DNA of 64,000 nucleotides from the NCBI RefSeq assembly GCF_003316765.1, contig NZ_NIJF01000083.1:278079-342078 (forward strand). The letters run 5' to 3'. The translations under genes and the position numbers were made by a program. This DNA comes from Bacillus sp. P14.5. Lineage in GTDB: Bacteria; Bacillota; Bacilli; Bacillales; Bacillaceae_B. The notes beneath the pieces are model-generated. The model saw only the letters and a list, made by a program, of their open reading frames with translations. It did no database searches and was not told the DNA's origin. Positions 9,052 to 17,841 of this stretch are shown here, one piece after another. Every line of letters starts with the position of its first letter. Position 1 is the stretch's first letter.

Positions 9052-9842
9052 ACACTTACAACTCCTTTAATATGGGGGTGAGGGTCATAATTTTCCAGTG
9101 AGAAATCATCAAAGGTGTAGCTGAAAATATCTTTGACATCCTTATTGATACGAATGAATGGAAGAGAACGGGGCTCTCGAGATAACTGCAGCTTAACTTG
9201 TTCTATATGATTTTGATAAATATGAACATCCCCGAAGGTATGGACAAACTCTCCCGGCTCTAAATCACATACATTGGCAATCATCATTGTTAACAGTGCA
9301 TATGAGGCAATATTGAACGGAACCCCAAGGAAAACATCTGCCGACCTTTGATATAACTGGCAGGACAATTTCCCATCTGCCACGTAGAATTGAAACAAGC
9401 AATGGCAAGGAGGAAGCGCCATCTTTTCGATTTCTCCTACATTCCACGCATTTACTATTAACCTTCTCGAATCGGGGTTGTTCTTAATGGTTTGGATTAA
9501 TTCGGATATCTGGTCGATTGTTTCTCCCCCGGCACCTTCCCAAGAGCGCCATTGTTTTCCATACACCGGGCCGAGGTCTCCAGTTTCGTCCGCCCACTCA
9601 TTCCAAATGCGGACACCGTTATCCTGCAGGTATTTAACATTGGTATCACCATTGAGAAACCAGAGAAGTTCATGAATGATCGACTTCAAATGAAGCTTTT
9701 TCGTCGTGATCATCGGAAACCCTTCACTGAGGTCAAAACGCATTTGGTACCCGAAAGTGCTGACTGTTCCAGTACCAGTCCGATCACCTTTCTTAGTGCC
9801 ATTGTTCAATACATGTTCGCATAGCTCAAGATATTGTTTCAT
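9048..9842 (-). CDS. thyA: thymidylate synthase (ThyA/ThyB type)
   Basis: 264 aa, the usual length of the short ThyA class. Converts dUMP to dTMP with methylene-THF. The catalytic cysteine is in [11 protein letters not shown], the phosphate-binding arginines are in [13 protein letters not shown], and GDRTGTGT lies at the folate/dUMP loop near the N-terminus. SD AAAGGGGT precedes ATG. First gene of a thyA-dfrA unit, 12 bp downstream of the secreted protease gene, which may share its transcript. Confidence 0.96.
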   Translation of the reverse strand: MKQYLELCEHVLNNGTKKGDRTGTGTVSTFGYQMRFDLSEGFPMITTKKLHLKSIIHELLWFLNGDTNVKYLQDNGVRIWNEWADETGDLGPVYGKQWRSWEGAGGETIDQISELIQTIKNNPDSRRLIVNAWNVGEIEKMALPPCHCLFQFYVADGKLSCQLYQRSADVFLGVPFNIASYALLTMMIANVCDLEPGEFVHTFGDVHIYQNHIEQVKLQLSREPRSLPFIRINKDVKDIFSYTFDDFSLENYDPHPHIKGVVSV

Positions 9843-9854
9843 GTCGTACCCCTT

Positions 9855-10556
9855 TTACATAGATTCCAATTCTCTGAAAAATTGGTGTGTCGCTGGAGCT
9901 GTTTCTTCCAGCTCCTCATTGGTTTTCAAGTTTAGATAATACATCGCAAATGCCTCTGCGAAATATTCCTCTTCGTAATTAAGGAAATAACCTTCATCCG
10001 GAAAAAGAAGATGAGCTTCCTGCTTCCAAATGGCAGTGAACTTCATTTTATAGTACAGGTCATCCAGCACGTAACGATTGATGCTGTGTGCCAGTTCATG
10101 GAGTTCAAGATTGATCGATCCGTGGCCGGAGCCTTTTTCGCTGTGGCCAATTTTCACAAGAACCAGCTTGGAACCTCCGATACCGGGGACCTCATCCCAA
10201 GTTCTTTCTGTATTAGTGTACCCTCTCGGTGTCTCTCCTTTCAAGTGTTGAGTCGTGGGGAAATTTGTTAACTTATCCTGAAACAAGCGGATCATAATTC
10301 CTTCTGTTTGAACAGATTGCAGAAGTCTGGGAGGAAGATGGTCAAGGCGGTATATAATATGCCGCACCTGCGATTCATCATATGGTTCCTCAGGCAGGAG
10401 TATAATTTTCTCCAGAATATCAGAATTCAATTTAATGTCTTTTTTTATAGGAGCCTTTTCAAGTAATAACCCGGGGTAATCAGCTGAGGAATTTTGCATA
10501 TAAAAAAAGACTCCTGCAAAGACAGCAGTGACAAGTAATGAAAGTTTCTGATACAT
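9855..10556 (-). CDS. secreted anthrax-lethal-factor-like (M34/PPEP-type) metalloprotease
   Basis: A 233-aa exported zinc protease. A signal peptide (about 1-25, hydrophobic core ending before SSADYP) precedes a single catalytic domain. Zinc motif HELAH is in LELHELAHSINRY (about 150), and the downstream glutamate is in E-E-E-Y-F-A-E-A-F (about 210), the arrangement of anthrax lethal factor and clostridial Pro-Pro endopeptidase (family M34). VPGIGGSKLVLVKIG resembles the strand before the helix in that fold. Compact size and signal peptide favour a secreted PPEP-like enzyme over a toxin. Substrate unknown. It directly precedes thyA on the same strand. Confidence 0.78.
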   Translation of the reverse strand: MYQKLSLLVTAVFAGVFFYMQNSSADYPGLLLEKAPIKKDIKLNSDILEKIILLPEEPYDESQVRHIIYRLDHLPPRLLQSVQTEGIMIRLFQDKLTNFPTTQHLKGETPRGYTNTERTWDEVPGIGGSKLVLVKIGHSEKGSGHGSINLELHELAHSINRYVLDDLYYKMKFTAIWKQEAHLLFPDEGYFLNYEEEYFAEAFAMYYLNLKTNEELEETAPATHQFFRELESM

Positions 10557-10740
10557 CCAATTGTCACCCTTTCTATAGCATGAGGCTTAGAATTAATAGG
10601 TTACGGTCAGTTTGACTATGAAACTAGTATAACATATATTACAATAATATTTCTCTGTAAGATTATTGAAAAATCGGATTAATCCGTCAAGATGTTAAAG
10701 AAGTACTTAACGGCTTTTCCGTATGTATTGCCTCTTAGGA

Positions 10741-10939
10741 AAAGGCTGTTTACACATGTATTGGTGCTATAAGAAAAATCCAAAGAGCCGGATTTTCCCC
10801 AAGAAACTAAGGGTTTCCTCTCAAATCAGTGAGAGCAGCTCTTTTCTTTTCTTTATTATCAACAGATTATTCCAGGGTATAATGGTTGTTTTTTAGGGAT
10901 TCGTATCAAATAGCAACAAAGTTTACGAAGAGAGCCTAG
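10741..10939. repeat. MITE-like element (copy 2)
   Basis: Ends AAAGGCTGTTTACACATG and AACAAAGTTTACGAAGAGAG; internal GAGCCGGATTTTCCCC and AGAGCAGCTCTTTTC match the family. Confidence 0.75.
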
Positions 10940-11167
10940 TAAAATCCCAAGCGAGGCTTCTCTTCTTTGCTTAAGGGAAAAACTTTTAATAAAGGAAGTT
11001 TCAGCAGGTACCCAGCACGCTTGCACTCCTCGGAGTCTAACCTGTATAAGACACCGTTCGTGTGATTCTTCCCACAAAAAAACAAGAACGCGTTGACTAA
11101 CGGGTTCTGTTTTGAAGTACAAACTTCAAATTATCCAAAGAAATGGTTGAGTTATTCACACCCAAAA

Positions 11168-11300
11168 AGAATGTCTATTGATTTCCACTCCAGGTGCGTG
11201 ACTCCGCGGGGCGTGCGGTGAGCCTCCTCGGCTTCGCCTGTGGGGTCTCACCTGTCACGCTAGTCCCGCAGGAGGTCACACACCTTCCGTTCCAATCAAA
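11168..11300. repeat. GC-rich REP-like palindromic module
   Basis: TTGATTTCCACTCCAGGTGC ... CCTTCCGTTCCAATCAAA are near-inverted ends, with GAGCCTCCTCGGCTTCGCC and TGTGGGGTCTCACCTGTC inside. This module is widespread in Bacillaceae intergenic DNA; related pieces occur at 3485, 57304 and 63600. Confidence 0.7.
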
Positions 11301-11588
11301 TCATTGCTGACTTTCTTAAAATATATACTCTCCTTTATATTAATATGGGAATAAAAGTGCACAGGAAATCGTGCCACAAATTTTGAAGAACAAAAAGTTC
11401 TGTCATTTGCTTTTTAGGTTACATTTTGTATTACCAATTGAACAGATTAACCAACAAGAATACCGTTAAACCAAGGAAAAAGGATTGTCAAAATCGATGC
11501 GATTTGGTACTCCTTTTGATATGTAAATTTTTATTTTGTACTCGAAAACAGAACCCGTTACGCGTTGACGTCCTTGTTTTCTAGCATT

Positions 11589-12182
11589 TTATGACAGGCT
11601 GCTCCATTGAGGAGGTACGTTTTTGTCCCAGTATATATCCCCAAGGCTGTGGTGCTCCTGAAAGTTATCATGCTTTGTATGATAATGGAAATTAAAATAG
11701 TAACCCTCTAGAGGAGGGTGGTCCCGTCTTACATGGAAACGGATGATATCTTCGCCGCTCCGTTCATCATAAATGTGAAAAATCTTTTCGCTTTTCGCGT
11801 AAGCAGGAACTTCTGAAATGGTTAAGTGTGAAAGCTCATTTTCTGGAAATTGCTCTGTCGTTTCTTCAATTGCAGCTTGGATCTTTGGCAGGATGATACT
11901 CTGGAATTCATTTTCAATGACCGGCTTGATTTTGCTGCCAAATTTGATATAAGCCTGGTTTTCTGCTTCTGTCAGCATCTTTTGGACAAAGACCTCATGA
12001 TCAACTTCGGCTTCTTCCGCAGCTTCGGTTACCTCAGTCTGGCTATGTAAGCTTGAAGCGGCTTTCGTATTAGATTTATTTAAGGTCTCATTTTCATTTA
12101 AAAAAGCTTGTGAGGGAGTAACCAGGCCAAATGTTAAAATGGATATCAGTACAACAAACGATTTTCTCATCCAATTAGACAT
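11589..12182 (-). CDS. ypjP: YpjP family exported protein
   Basis: A 197-aa YpjP family protein. Signal peptide residues about 5-27 (ends PSQAFLN), then a charged helical region and the conserved C-terminus HVRRDHPPLEGYYFNFHYHT followed by HSLGDIYWDKN, which identifies the family. Located outside the membrane or anchored to it; function unknown. SD AAAGGAAG before ATG. Neighbour order ypjP-ypiP-brxA is as in B. subtilis. Confidence 0.8.
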   Translation of the reverse strand: MSNWMRKSFVVLISILTFGLVTPSQAFLNENETLNKSNTKAASSLHSQTEVTEAAEEAEVDHEVFVQKMLTEAENQAYIKFGSKIKPVIENEFQSIILPKIQAAIEETTEQFPENELSHLTISEVPAYAKSEKIFHIYDERSGEDIIRFHVRRDHPPLEGYYFNFHYHTKHDNFQEHHSLGDIYWDKNVPPQWSSLS

Positions 12183-12334
12183 CGAGATTCTTCCTTTCTA
12201 TATGTATCTCTCTCTTTTTTATTATACATATATAGACGGATGAATGGTCAAAAAGGTTTCGAAAATTTTATGAAGGATATTAAATGAGGAATATGGTACT
12301 ATATTAAAAGAACTTGTATAGAGGAGGAGTATCC

Positions 12335-12412
12335 ATGAACGTTGAGATTATGGTCAGCATCGGTTTCTTGCTTCTGCTGTTTTATTTTATTACCCTTACT
12401 ATTACAGATTGA
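12335..12412 (+). CDS. 25-residue hydrophobic micropeptide
   Basis: ATG 12335 follows GAGGAGGAG at good spacing and opens a 25-codon frame, M-N-V-E-I-M-V-S-I-G-F then a run of Leu/Phe/Ile/Thr, i.e. one membrane helix. An extended -10-like TGGTACTAT lies about 35 bp upstream, and a GC-rich hairpin (12431-12464) follows. The only + strand candidate between ypjP and ypiP. Very short, so partly speculative, but the signals are unusually complete. Confidence 0.55.
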   Translation: MNVEIMVSIGFLLLLFYFITLTITD

Positions 12413-12430
12413 TCAAAATACTTACACGGA

Positions 12431-12464
12431 GACGGGATCATGCTAAAAGAGCTGATCCCGTTAT
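12431..12464. terminator. hairpin between micropeptide and ypiP
   Basis: GACGGGATCA ... TGATCCCGTT stem between convergent genes; T-run short, so the terminator is weak or bidirectional. Confidence 0.6.
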
Positions 12465-13252
12465 TCATGGACATTTATAAAACCATAATGAAATTTTGCC
12501 GATGGACGTTTGTCCACCTGGAAGCCAAGTTCTGTGAATAAGGGTGAGTTGTAGTGTTCCTTTAAGATGACCTTTATCTTTGCGACACGTATTGCCTCTT
12601 CCACCGATTCTAAGTCAATAGGGTTATAAACAGCCCATTTCCGCAACGGGCTGATTCCGGCAGAGTCTTCTATCGGTTCCTCAAACATGGGATCAAAGTA
12701 TACCACGTCGTAACTGTTATCCTGCAATGATCTCAGATAGTTCACAGCATCGTCATTTACAACAGCAATTCTTTTCATTGCGGCATCCATTTCCACTACT
12801 CCAGAATCCCAGGTTTTCAACCCTTTTTCAATTACATAGGATATTGCCCGGCTCGCTTCTATTCCTTTCACTTTTCCTTCTCTTCCAACTGCATGACTGG
12901 CGATGATACTGTCTGAAGCCATACCCAAAGTGCAATCCAGCAGGCTCATCCCTTCCTTTAAACCAGCTGCTTCAATAAATGTATCTTTTTGCCCTTTAAG
13001 CATCCTCTTCATCCGAAAAGAAGCAGAATTGGGGTGGAAGAAGAAAGGCAGATCAGAATCTGCTGAAAATAGTTCAAGGCGTTCCTTTCCGACTACCAGG
13101 ATATCTTCGCCATACCTCTCTCTCAGACCTTTTACGGTTTTCTTTTCTCTATGTATATAGGAGAGGCCCAACTCATCTGCCACCTTTTTTGCCTTTTCGA
13201 TCATTTCATTGTTTGTTCTCCCCGCCGTTGTAACCAACAAAGCTGTAGTCAC
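12461..13252 (-). CDS. ypiP: YpiP, class I SAM-dependent methyltransferase-like protein
   Basis: About 260 aa, YpiP family; SAM-binding fold with motif I in LDCTLGMASDSI (about 105-115) and the acidic end of beta-4 in YDVVYFDPMFEEP (about 190), where D-P-M-F corresponds to the (D/N)PP(F/Y) position of nucleic-acid methyltransferases. Substrate unknown. The frame opens at GTG 13252, but AAGGGTGA is better spaced for TTG 13240, so the exact start is uncertain. Upstream of ypjP, downstream of brxA. Confidence 0.82.
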   Translation of the reverse strand: MTTALLVTTAGRTNNEMIEKAKKVADELGLSYIHREKKTVKGLRERYGEDILVVGKERLELFSADSDLPFFFHPNSASFRMKRMLKGQKDTFIEAAGLKEGMSLLDCTLGMASDSIIASHAVGREGKVKGIEASRAISYVIEKGLKTWDSGVVEMDAAMKRIAVVNDDAVNYLRSLQDNSYDVVYFDPMFEEPIEDSAGISPLRKWAVYNPIDLESVEEAIRVAKIKVILKEHYNSPLFTELGFQVDKRPSAKFHYGFINVHE

Positions 13253-13276
13253 CCTTCCATAGTCTGTAATAGAAAA

Positions 13277-13319
13277 TCCAGGAAGTCGGAATGACGCATT
13301 CCCTCCCCCCTGGATTCAT
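13277..13319 (-). terminator. terminator of brxA
   Basis: Minus strand: AATCCAGG ... CCTGGATTTTC, 10-43 bp past the brxA stop. Confidence 0.65.
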
Positions 13320-13328
13320 TACCCCTGT

Positions 13329-13772
13329 TTAGTTCTTTGTCTTTTCAAGCCCGCTCTGGATATCAGACATGATTTCTTCAATAGAATGGTCTTCGATATT
13401 GTCCCGTGGTATGAAATGTATAACTTCCTTTCCCTTCATGATGGCCATGGACGGAGAAGAAGGCTCATATCCTTCAAAATATTCCCGCATTTTCGCGGTG
13501 GCATCCTTATCCTGGCCGGCAAAAACCGTCAGGAGTTGATCAGGCTGAATTTCACTGTTTAAAACAGTTTGAGTGGCTGCGGGTCTCGCAAGGCCGGCTG
13601 CACATCCACAGACAGAGTTTACGACTATCAATGAGACACCCTCTGACTCTTCCATTGTCTGTACCACTTCTTCTTCTGTTACCAGTTCCTTGAATCCGGC
13701 TTGCGTTAATTCTGCCCTCATCGGCTTGACTACTTGTTTCATGTATTCTTCATATGCCATTGACATGCTCAT
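13329..13772 (-). CDS. brxA: bacilliredoxin BrxA (YphP)
   Basis: BrxA removes bacillithiol from bacillithiolated proteins. 147 aa, family length. The active site is the unusual C-G-C in VVNSVCGCAAGLARPA (about residue 53-55). SPSMAIMKGKEVIHFIPR is the conserved C-terminal block. SD AAAGGAG. This confirms that the organism uses bacillithiol, as expected for Bacillaceae. Confidence 0.93.
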   Translation of the reverse strand: MSMSMAYEEYMKQVVKPMRAELTQAGFKELVTEEEVVQTMEESEGVSLIVVNSVCGCAAGLARPAATQTVLNSEIQPDQLLTVFAGQDKDATAKMREYFEGYEPSSPSMAIMKGKEVIHFIPRDNIEDHSIEEIMSDIQSGLEKTKN

Positions 13773-13848
13773 CCATCTCCTTTTCCTATTTCTACCCTCA
13801 GGCTTTGACTAAGGTATTACAAATTTGTTTTTTAGAAATCTCTATTCA

Positions 13849-14009
13849 TAAGCCTCATTTCACTTTCGGAAAAATCCTTTGAGCAGAATTAATCCGCTGG
13901 ATACTAAGATTTTTCTTTGACGAGGAAGCAGCCCTTTTCTTTCTTACTTGGCATTATATTGCCGGTAAATTATTGGGTTATCTTACGTCTTTTACGAAAA
14001 GAACCTTAT
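13849..14009. repeat. degraded MITE-like element (copy 3)
   Basis: TTTCGGAAAAATCC, GGATACTAAGATTT, CAGCCCTTTTCTTTCTTAC and the end TTTTACGAAAAGAACC match the family consensus; both termini are eroded. Confidence 0.6.
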
Positions 14010-14025
14010 AGAAACAAATTTATCC

Positions 14026-15150
14026 TTATTGCTTTCTAGCCTCTGTCATCTGCTTCCATACTGAACCTTTGGCTGCTTCTCCGCCTTCAATCCGTTCAAT
14101 CGCCATTTTCACTTGCAGTTTCACTTCAAATTCAGGATCCTCTTCTGCTGCTTTTAAAGCAGGCAGTACGCTTGTATCTCCTGCTTCATAAAGGAACATG
14201 GCCGCACGCCACCGCACAAGCTTATTTTTATCCTGCAGGGCATCCGCCATTTCATCCATGGCCTCCTTGAAACCGAGGTCTGAGAGGCAATCTCCAGCAG
14301 TTCTTCTCACTGTCACTGTTTTATCTTTTAAGCCTTTATACAATAAAGGCAGAACCTTTTTATCCTCGATCATTCCAACATACACGACAGCGAGTCTGCG
14401 GATTGAGGCTTTCTCATCATTCAATGCTTTCTCAAGAAGCGGCAGATCATCAATATCAGGATCTTTCAAGCTTTCAAGAAGCTGATATCGGGTCTGCCAA
14501 TCAGGTGCATTGAAATCTTCAACGGTCACTTTTTTTCCGCCTTTACCTGTCTTCTCTTCTTTACTTTCTGGATTCCGGGCTTTTTTGACAAGTGAGTCAA
14601 GACGATCTTGCGGGTAGGCTGCAAGGAGCTCTTCCACCACACTCTCACCGATTTCTTCCAATTCGCCATAGCGGGCACCCTGTTCTTTCCATTTTCTAAG
14701 GAGAACAACATTATCCCCTTCCATTTGAGCATCGCCTACAGCCTTCACGAACTGTTCGGGCATGGAAAAGCGTTTCTCTTCTGAATCATCTGCCAGCTTT
14801 ACCTGCATGGGAATTCCTTTGAATTCCTGAACACTTACCGTGACTTCTCCAAAGTGCTCATCCGCTTTCATTGCTTCTGCAGCTGCCTCTGTATCCTCAC
14901 CAAAAGCTTTTCTGACTCTCGGAAGGAGTTCCTGCCAATCAAATTTGGCATTCCTTTCAACAGCCAGAAAATCGGCTACGTGATAAACTCCTTTTATTCC
15001 TTCAATCTCAAGTATGTCCTTGATACGCTTAGGTGCCGACTCCGCATCTTCCCTTTTATAGTTGTTGCTTTTTCCGCCAGCCATTTCTTCATCCAGAATG
15101 ATTTTCATAGTATTCGGGCTTGGCGTTGGTTCTATGGATTTGATCCTCAT
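14026..15150 (-). CDS. ypgR: CvfC-type protein (YpgR), NifU-N plus HEAT repeats
   Basis: A 374-aa protein: the N-terminal Nfu/NifU N-domain (about 1-85; SIEPTPSPNTMKI is its signature) is joined to a linker domain and C-terminal HEAT/PBS-lyase-type repeats (about 215-360; e.g. RLAVVYVGMIEDKKVLPLL, TVRRTAGDCLSDLGFKEAM). The Staphylococcus orthologue is the 'conserved virulence factor C'. Molecular role unclear; the architecture suggests a scaffold. Start at ATG 15150 with AAAGGGG upstream, not the earlier in-frame ATG at 15174. Confidence 0.87.
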   Translation of the reverse strand: MRIKSIEPTPSPNTMKIILDEEMAGGKSNNYKREDAESAPKRIKDILEIEGIKGVYHVADFLAVERNAKFDWQELLPRVRKAFGEDTEAAAEAMKADEHFGEVTVSVQEFKGIPMQVKLADDSEEKRFSMPEQFVKAVGDAQMEGDNVVLLRKWKEQGARYGELEEIGESVVEELLAAYPQDRLDSLVKKARNPESKEEKTGKGGKKVTVEDFNAPDWQTRYQLLESLKDPDIDDLPLLEKALNDEKASIRRLAVVYVGMIEDKKVLPLLYKGLKDKTVTVRRTAGDCLSDLGFKEAMDEMADALQDKNKLVRWRAAMFLYEAGDTSVLPALKAAEEDPEFEVKLQVKMAIERIEGGEAAKGSVWKQMTEARKQ

Positions 15151-15222
15151 GAACTTGACCCCTTTCTCCGTCATAATTATCTTTAGTTTAACATAGACAG
15201 AACAAGTTACGAACGGATGAGC

Positions 15223-17109
15223 TTAATCCTCTGCGATTTCGGAAAGATAGGACCAGCGTTCGATTAACGTTTCCAGGTCCGTATTATACTGCTCTATTTC
15301 ATCCATGAGCTTTTGGGCTCTTTCAAAATCGCTTCCGACAGCTTCAAGCGCGGTCTCGGCCTCAGCCAGCTTCTCTTCTGTTTGGGCAATCTTGTCATCA
15401 ATTGCTTCCCATTCTCTTTTCTCGTTATAGTTCATTCTCTTCTTCTTTTCTGAGGCAGGCTTTGCTGATTGTTTAAGAGATGGCTTCTTTTCTTTGATTT
15501 CAACCTTCTCATCTGCCTTCTGAGCAAGATATTCTGAGTATTCACCTAGATAGGTGCCGATATGACCTTTTCCTTCAAAGACGAGGAGCTGCTCAGCTGT
15601 TTTATCAAGAAAATAACGATCATGTGAGACGGTTATGACTACTCCTGAGAAATCCATGATATAGTCTTCGAGAACGGTCAATGTTTCTGTGTCAAGATCA
15701 TTGGTAGGTTCGTCGAGCAGGAGTACATTCGGTTTGGTCATCAATAACTTCAGCAAGAAGAGCCTTCTTTTTTCTCCGCCGGAAAGTTTTCTGATTAATG
15801 TTCCATGAGTTTGCATGGGAAACAGGAAACGTTCGAGCATGCTCGCGGCAGATATTTGGTCTCCATTTCCTATTGTAATTACATCTCCCGATTCCCTGAT
15901 ATATTCAATCATCCTCATATTTTCATCCATTTCTTCGTGGCCCTGTGTATAGTAAGCGATCTTCACTGTCTGTCCCTGGTTCAAATCTCCCGAATCCAGC
16001 TCATCAATACCTGCCAGGATATTCAGGAAGGTAGATTTTCCGCTCCCGTTCTTGCCTACGATGCCGATCCGGTCTCCAGGCTTAATCAAGTAATTGAATC
16101 CATCGAGAATCGCCTGTCCGGGGTAGCTTTTTACAGCATCTTTGAATTCAAAGACCTGCTTGCCCAGCCTGCTGCCTGAAAGAGACATATCGATTCCATC
16201 ACTTGCACCAGAGGGAGACGTGTTATCTTCCAGATTTTCAAATCGCTGGATCCTTGCCTTCTGCTTGGTGGTCCTAGCTTTTGCCCCCCGTCTCATCCAG
16301 GCCAGTTCCCTGCGATAAAGATTCTTTTGTTTTTCAGCTATATTCTTTTCTTGTTCATTTCTTTCAGCCTTTGCCTCTATGAATGCCTGATAGTTCCCTT
16401 TATAGGAATAAAGGCTTCCTCCATCAAGTTCAAAAATCTTATTCGTTACTCGGTCCAAGAAATACCTGTCATGGGTAACAATGAGGACGGCACCTTGATA
16501 TCTGGACAAGTACTCCTCAAGCCACTTAATTGATTGATAATCCAGATGGTTTGTAGGTTCATCGAGTATGAGAAGATCAGGTGTTTCAATCAATACCTGT
16601 GCCAAGGCTACACGTTTTTTCTGCCCGCCGGAAAGTTCGCCGACCTTTTTTGAAAACTGGGAGATGCCAAGCTTTGTCAGTACTGCTTTGGCGTTGGCAT
16701 TGGCATCCCAGGCATTATCGATTTCCATCTGCCTCTGAGCTTCAAATAAAACTTCTTGATTCCTCTGGTCCTCTGGGTTTTCCTCTAACTGCAGCAGGGC
16801 TGTTTCGTACTCACGCATGGTCTTGATAACGGCGGCATCACTCTGGAAAACCTGGCTGAGTACATTCAATTCAAGGTCAAGGTCTGGTTCCTGTGACAAA
16901 TAAGAAATAACATAATCATTTGGCTTGGTTATTTCTCCGCTGTCAGCCTCATCCAACCCGGCTATAATTTTCAAAAGACTTGATTTACCTGTACCATTGA
17001 CCCCTATCAGACCTGCCCTCTCTTTTTCTGTTATTGTAAAACCTATATTTTTGAAAAGGGTCTTCTCCCCATATGATTTGGTGATATTTTCAACTGTTAA
17101 CATCCTCAT
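15223..17109 (-). CDS. yfmR: ABC-F family ribosome-associated ATPase (Uup/YfmR type)
   Basis: 628 aa with two ABC cassettes. Walker A GVNGTGKSS (about 40) and GKNGSGKST (about 355); signatures LSGGQKKR and LSGGEKRR; Walker B LLILDEPTNHLDY and VLLLDEPTNDLDT; between them the basic P-site-tRNA-interaction linker. A C-terminal coiled coil (about 550-628) is typical of Uup/YfmR. No membrane domains, so this is not a transporter; it acts on ribosomes. The start is ATG 17109, whose ATGA overlaps the ypgQ stop. Confidence 0.88.
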   Translation of the reverse strand: MRMLTVENITKSYGEKTLFKNIGFTITEKERAGLIGVNGTGKSSLLKIIAGLDEADSGEITKPNDYVISYLSQEPDLDLELNVLSQVFQSDAAVIKTMREYETALLQLEENPEDQRNQEVLFEAQRQMEIDNAWDANANAKAVLTKLGISQFSKKVGELSGGQKKRVALAQVLIETPDLLILDEPTNHLDYQSIKWLEEYLSRYQGAVLIVTHDRYFLDRVTNKIFELDGGSLYSYKGNYQAFIEAKAERNEQEKNIAEKQKNLYRRELAWMRRGAKARTTKQKARIQRFENLEDNTSPSGASDGIDMSLSGSRLGKQVFEFKDAVKSYPGQAILDGFNYLIKPGDRIGIVGKNGSGKSTFLNILAGIDELDSGDLNQGQTVKIAYYTQGHEEMDENMRMIEYIRESGDVITIGNGDQISAASMLERFLFPMQTHGTLIRKLSGGEKRRLFLLKLLMTKPNVLLLDEPTNDLDTETLTVLEDYIMDFSGVVITVSHDRYFLDKTAEQLLVFEGKGHIGTYLGEYSEYLAQKADEKVEIKEKKPSLKQSAKPASEKKKRMNYNEKREWEAIDDKIAQTEEKLAEAETALEAVGSDFERAQKLMDEIEQYNTDLETLIERWSYLSEIAED

Positions 17110-17753
17110 TGCTGACCATTCCATTCTTTGTAAAATTGCTTAAGAAAAAGTTCCATAAATTCATGACGTTCCTCAGCTATTGCTCTTCCAGTCTCTGTGC
17201 ACATTAAATCCTTCAAAAGAAGCAGTTTCTCATAGAAGTGATGAATAGTGGAGGATTTTCCATTCCTATATTCTTCAAGAGTCATCTTTTCTCTGACGGA
17301 GAATCCTGGTTCATAAATTGGATTGCCTTTTTTGCCGCCGTAGGCAAAGGTCCTGGCAATTCCGATAGCACCGACAGCATCCAGCCTGTCTGCATCCCTG
17401 ACCACTTTGGCTTCAAGAGTATGAAGTGCCTCCTCCTTGCCGCCGCGATAGGAAACAGCCGCTATAATATCAAGTATCTTCTCTTTTTCTCCATTATGTA
17501 ATTCTATACTATTCAGTACTCTATGTAACTTATCCTGCCCCTCCTGCTCACTTTCATTTAGCTTGTCATCTGCCACGTCATGCAGCAGGGCCGCTGCCTC
17601 TATCCTTTCCAGGTGGTGGCTTCCTTCATTTTTTCCTATATATAAAGCAAGTTTCCTTACTCTGTCTATGTGATGCCAGTCATGTCCGCTTGAATCTTCA
17701 GCATGAATTTCTTTTACCAGCTCTTCAAGGATATTGAGATTATTGTTTATCAT
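17106..17753 (-). CDS. ypgQ: YpgQ, HD-domain phosphohydrolase
   Basis: A 215-aa HD-superfamily protein. Metal ligands: H in SGHDWHHIDRV (about 23-27), the HD pair in ALLHDVADD (about 58), and the terminal D in VVRDADRLDAVGAIG. YpgQ-type enzymes hydrolyse nucleotides or pyrophosphate in vitro; the physiological substrate is not settled. AGGAGG eight bases before ATG. First gene of a pair with the ABC-F ATPase (4-bp overlap). Confidence 0.88.
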   Translation of the reverse strand: MINNNLNILEELVKEIHAEDSSGHDWHHIDRVRKLALYIGKNEGSHHLERIEAAALLHDVADDKLNESEQEGQDKLHRVLNSIELHNGEKEKILDIIAAVSYRGGKEEALHTLEAKVVRDADRLDAVGAIGIARTFAYGGKKGNPIYEPGFSVREKMTLEEYRNGKSSTIHHFYEKLLLLKDLMCTETGRAIAEERHEFMELFLKQFYKEWNGQQ

Positions 17754-17813
17754 GGAGGGTGCCTCCTTTTTTATCTATTTTAACAGATTACAAAAAAAGC
17801 TTTTATCAGACAA

Positions 17814-17841
17814 AAAAGAAGAGGGACGCCCCCCTTCATTC
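17814..17841 (-). terminator. terminator of the second degV
   Basis: Minus strand: GAAGGGGGG ... CCCTCTTC followed by TTTTTTG. Confidence 0.8.

Larger units (their letters stand above)
10557..11588. other. 1-kb repeat-rich intergenic region, no gene
   Basis: Contains a MITE-like copy (10741-10939) preceded by a duplicated partial end (about 10708-10740), a degraded stretch (10940-11167), a GC-rich REP module (11168-11300), and AT-rich sequence with no SD-led ORF (11301-11588). The ORF on the minus strand at 10859-11122 lies over the repeat and is not credible. Confidence 0.65.

Noticed and set aside
10859..11122. Minus ORF of 87 aa
   Set aside because: Lies over the MITE-like copy, has no SD and low-quality composition.
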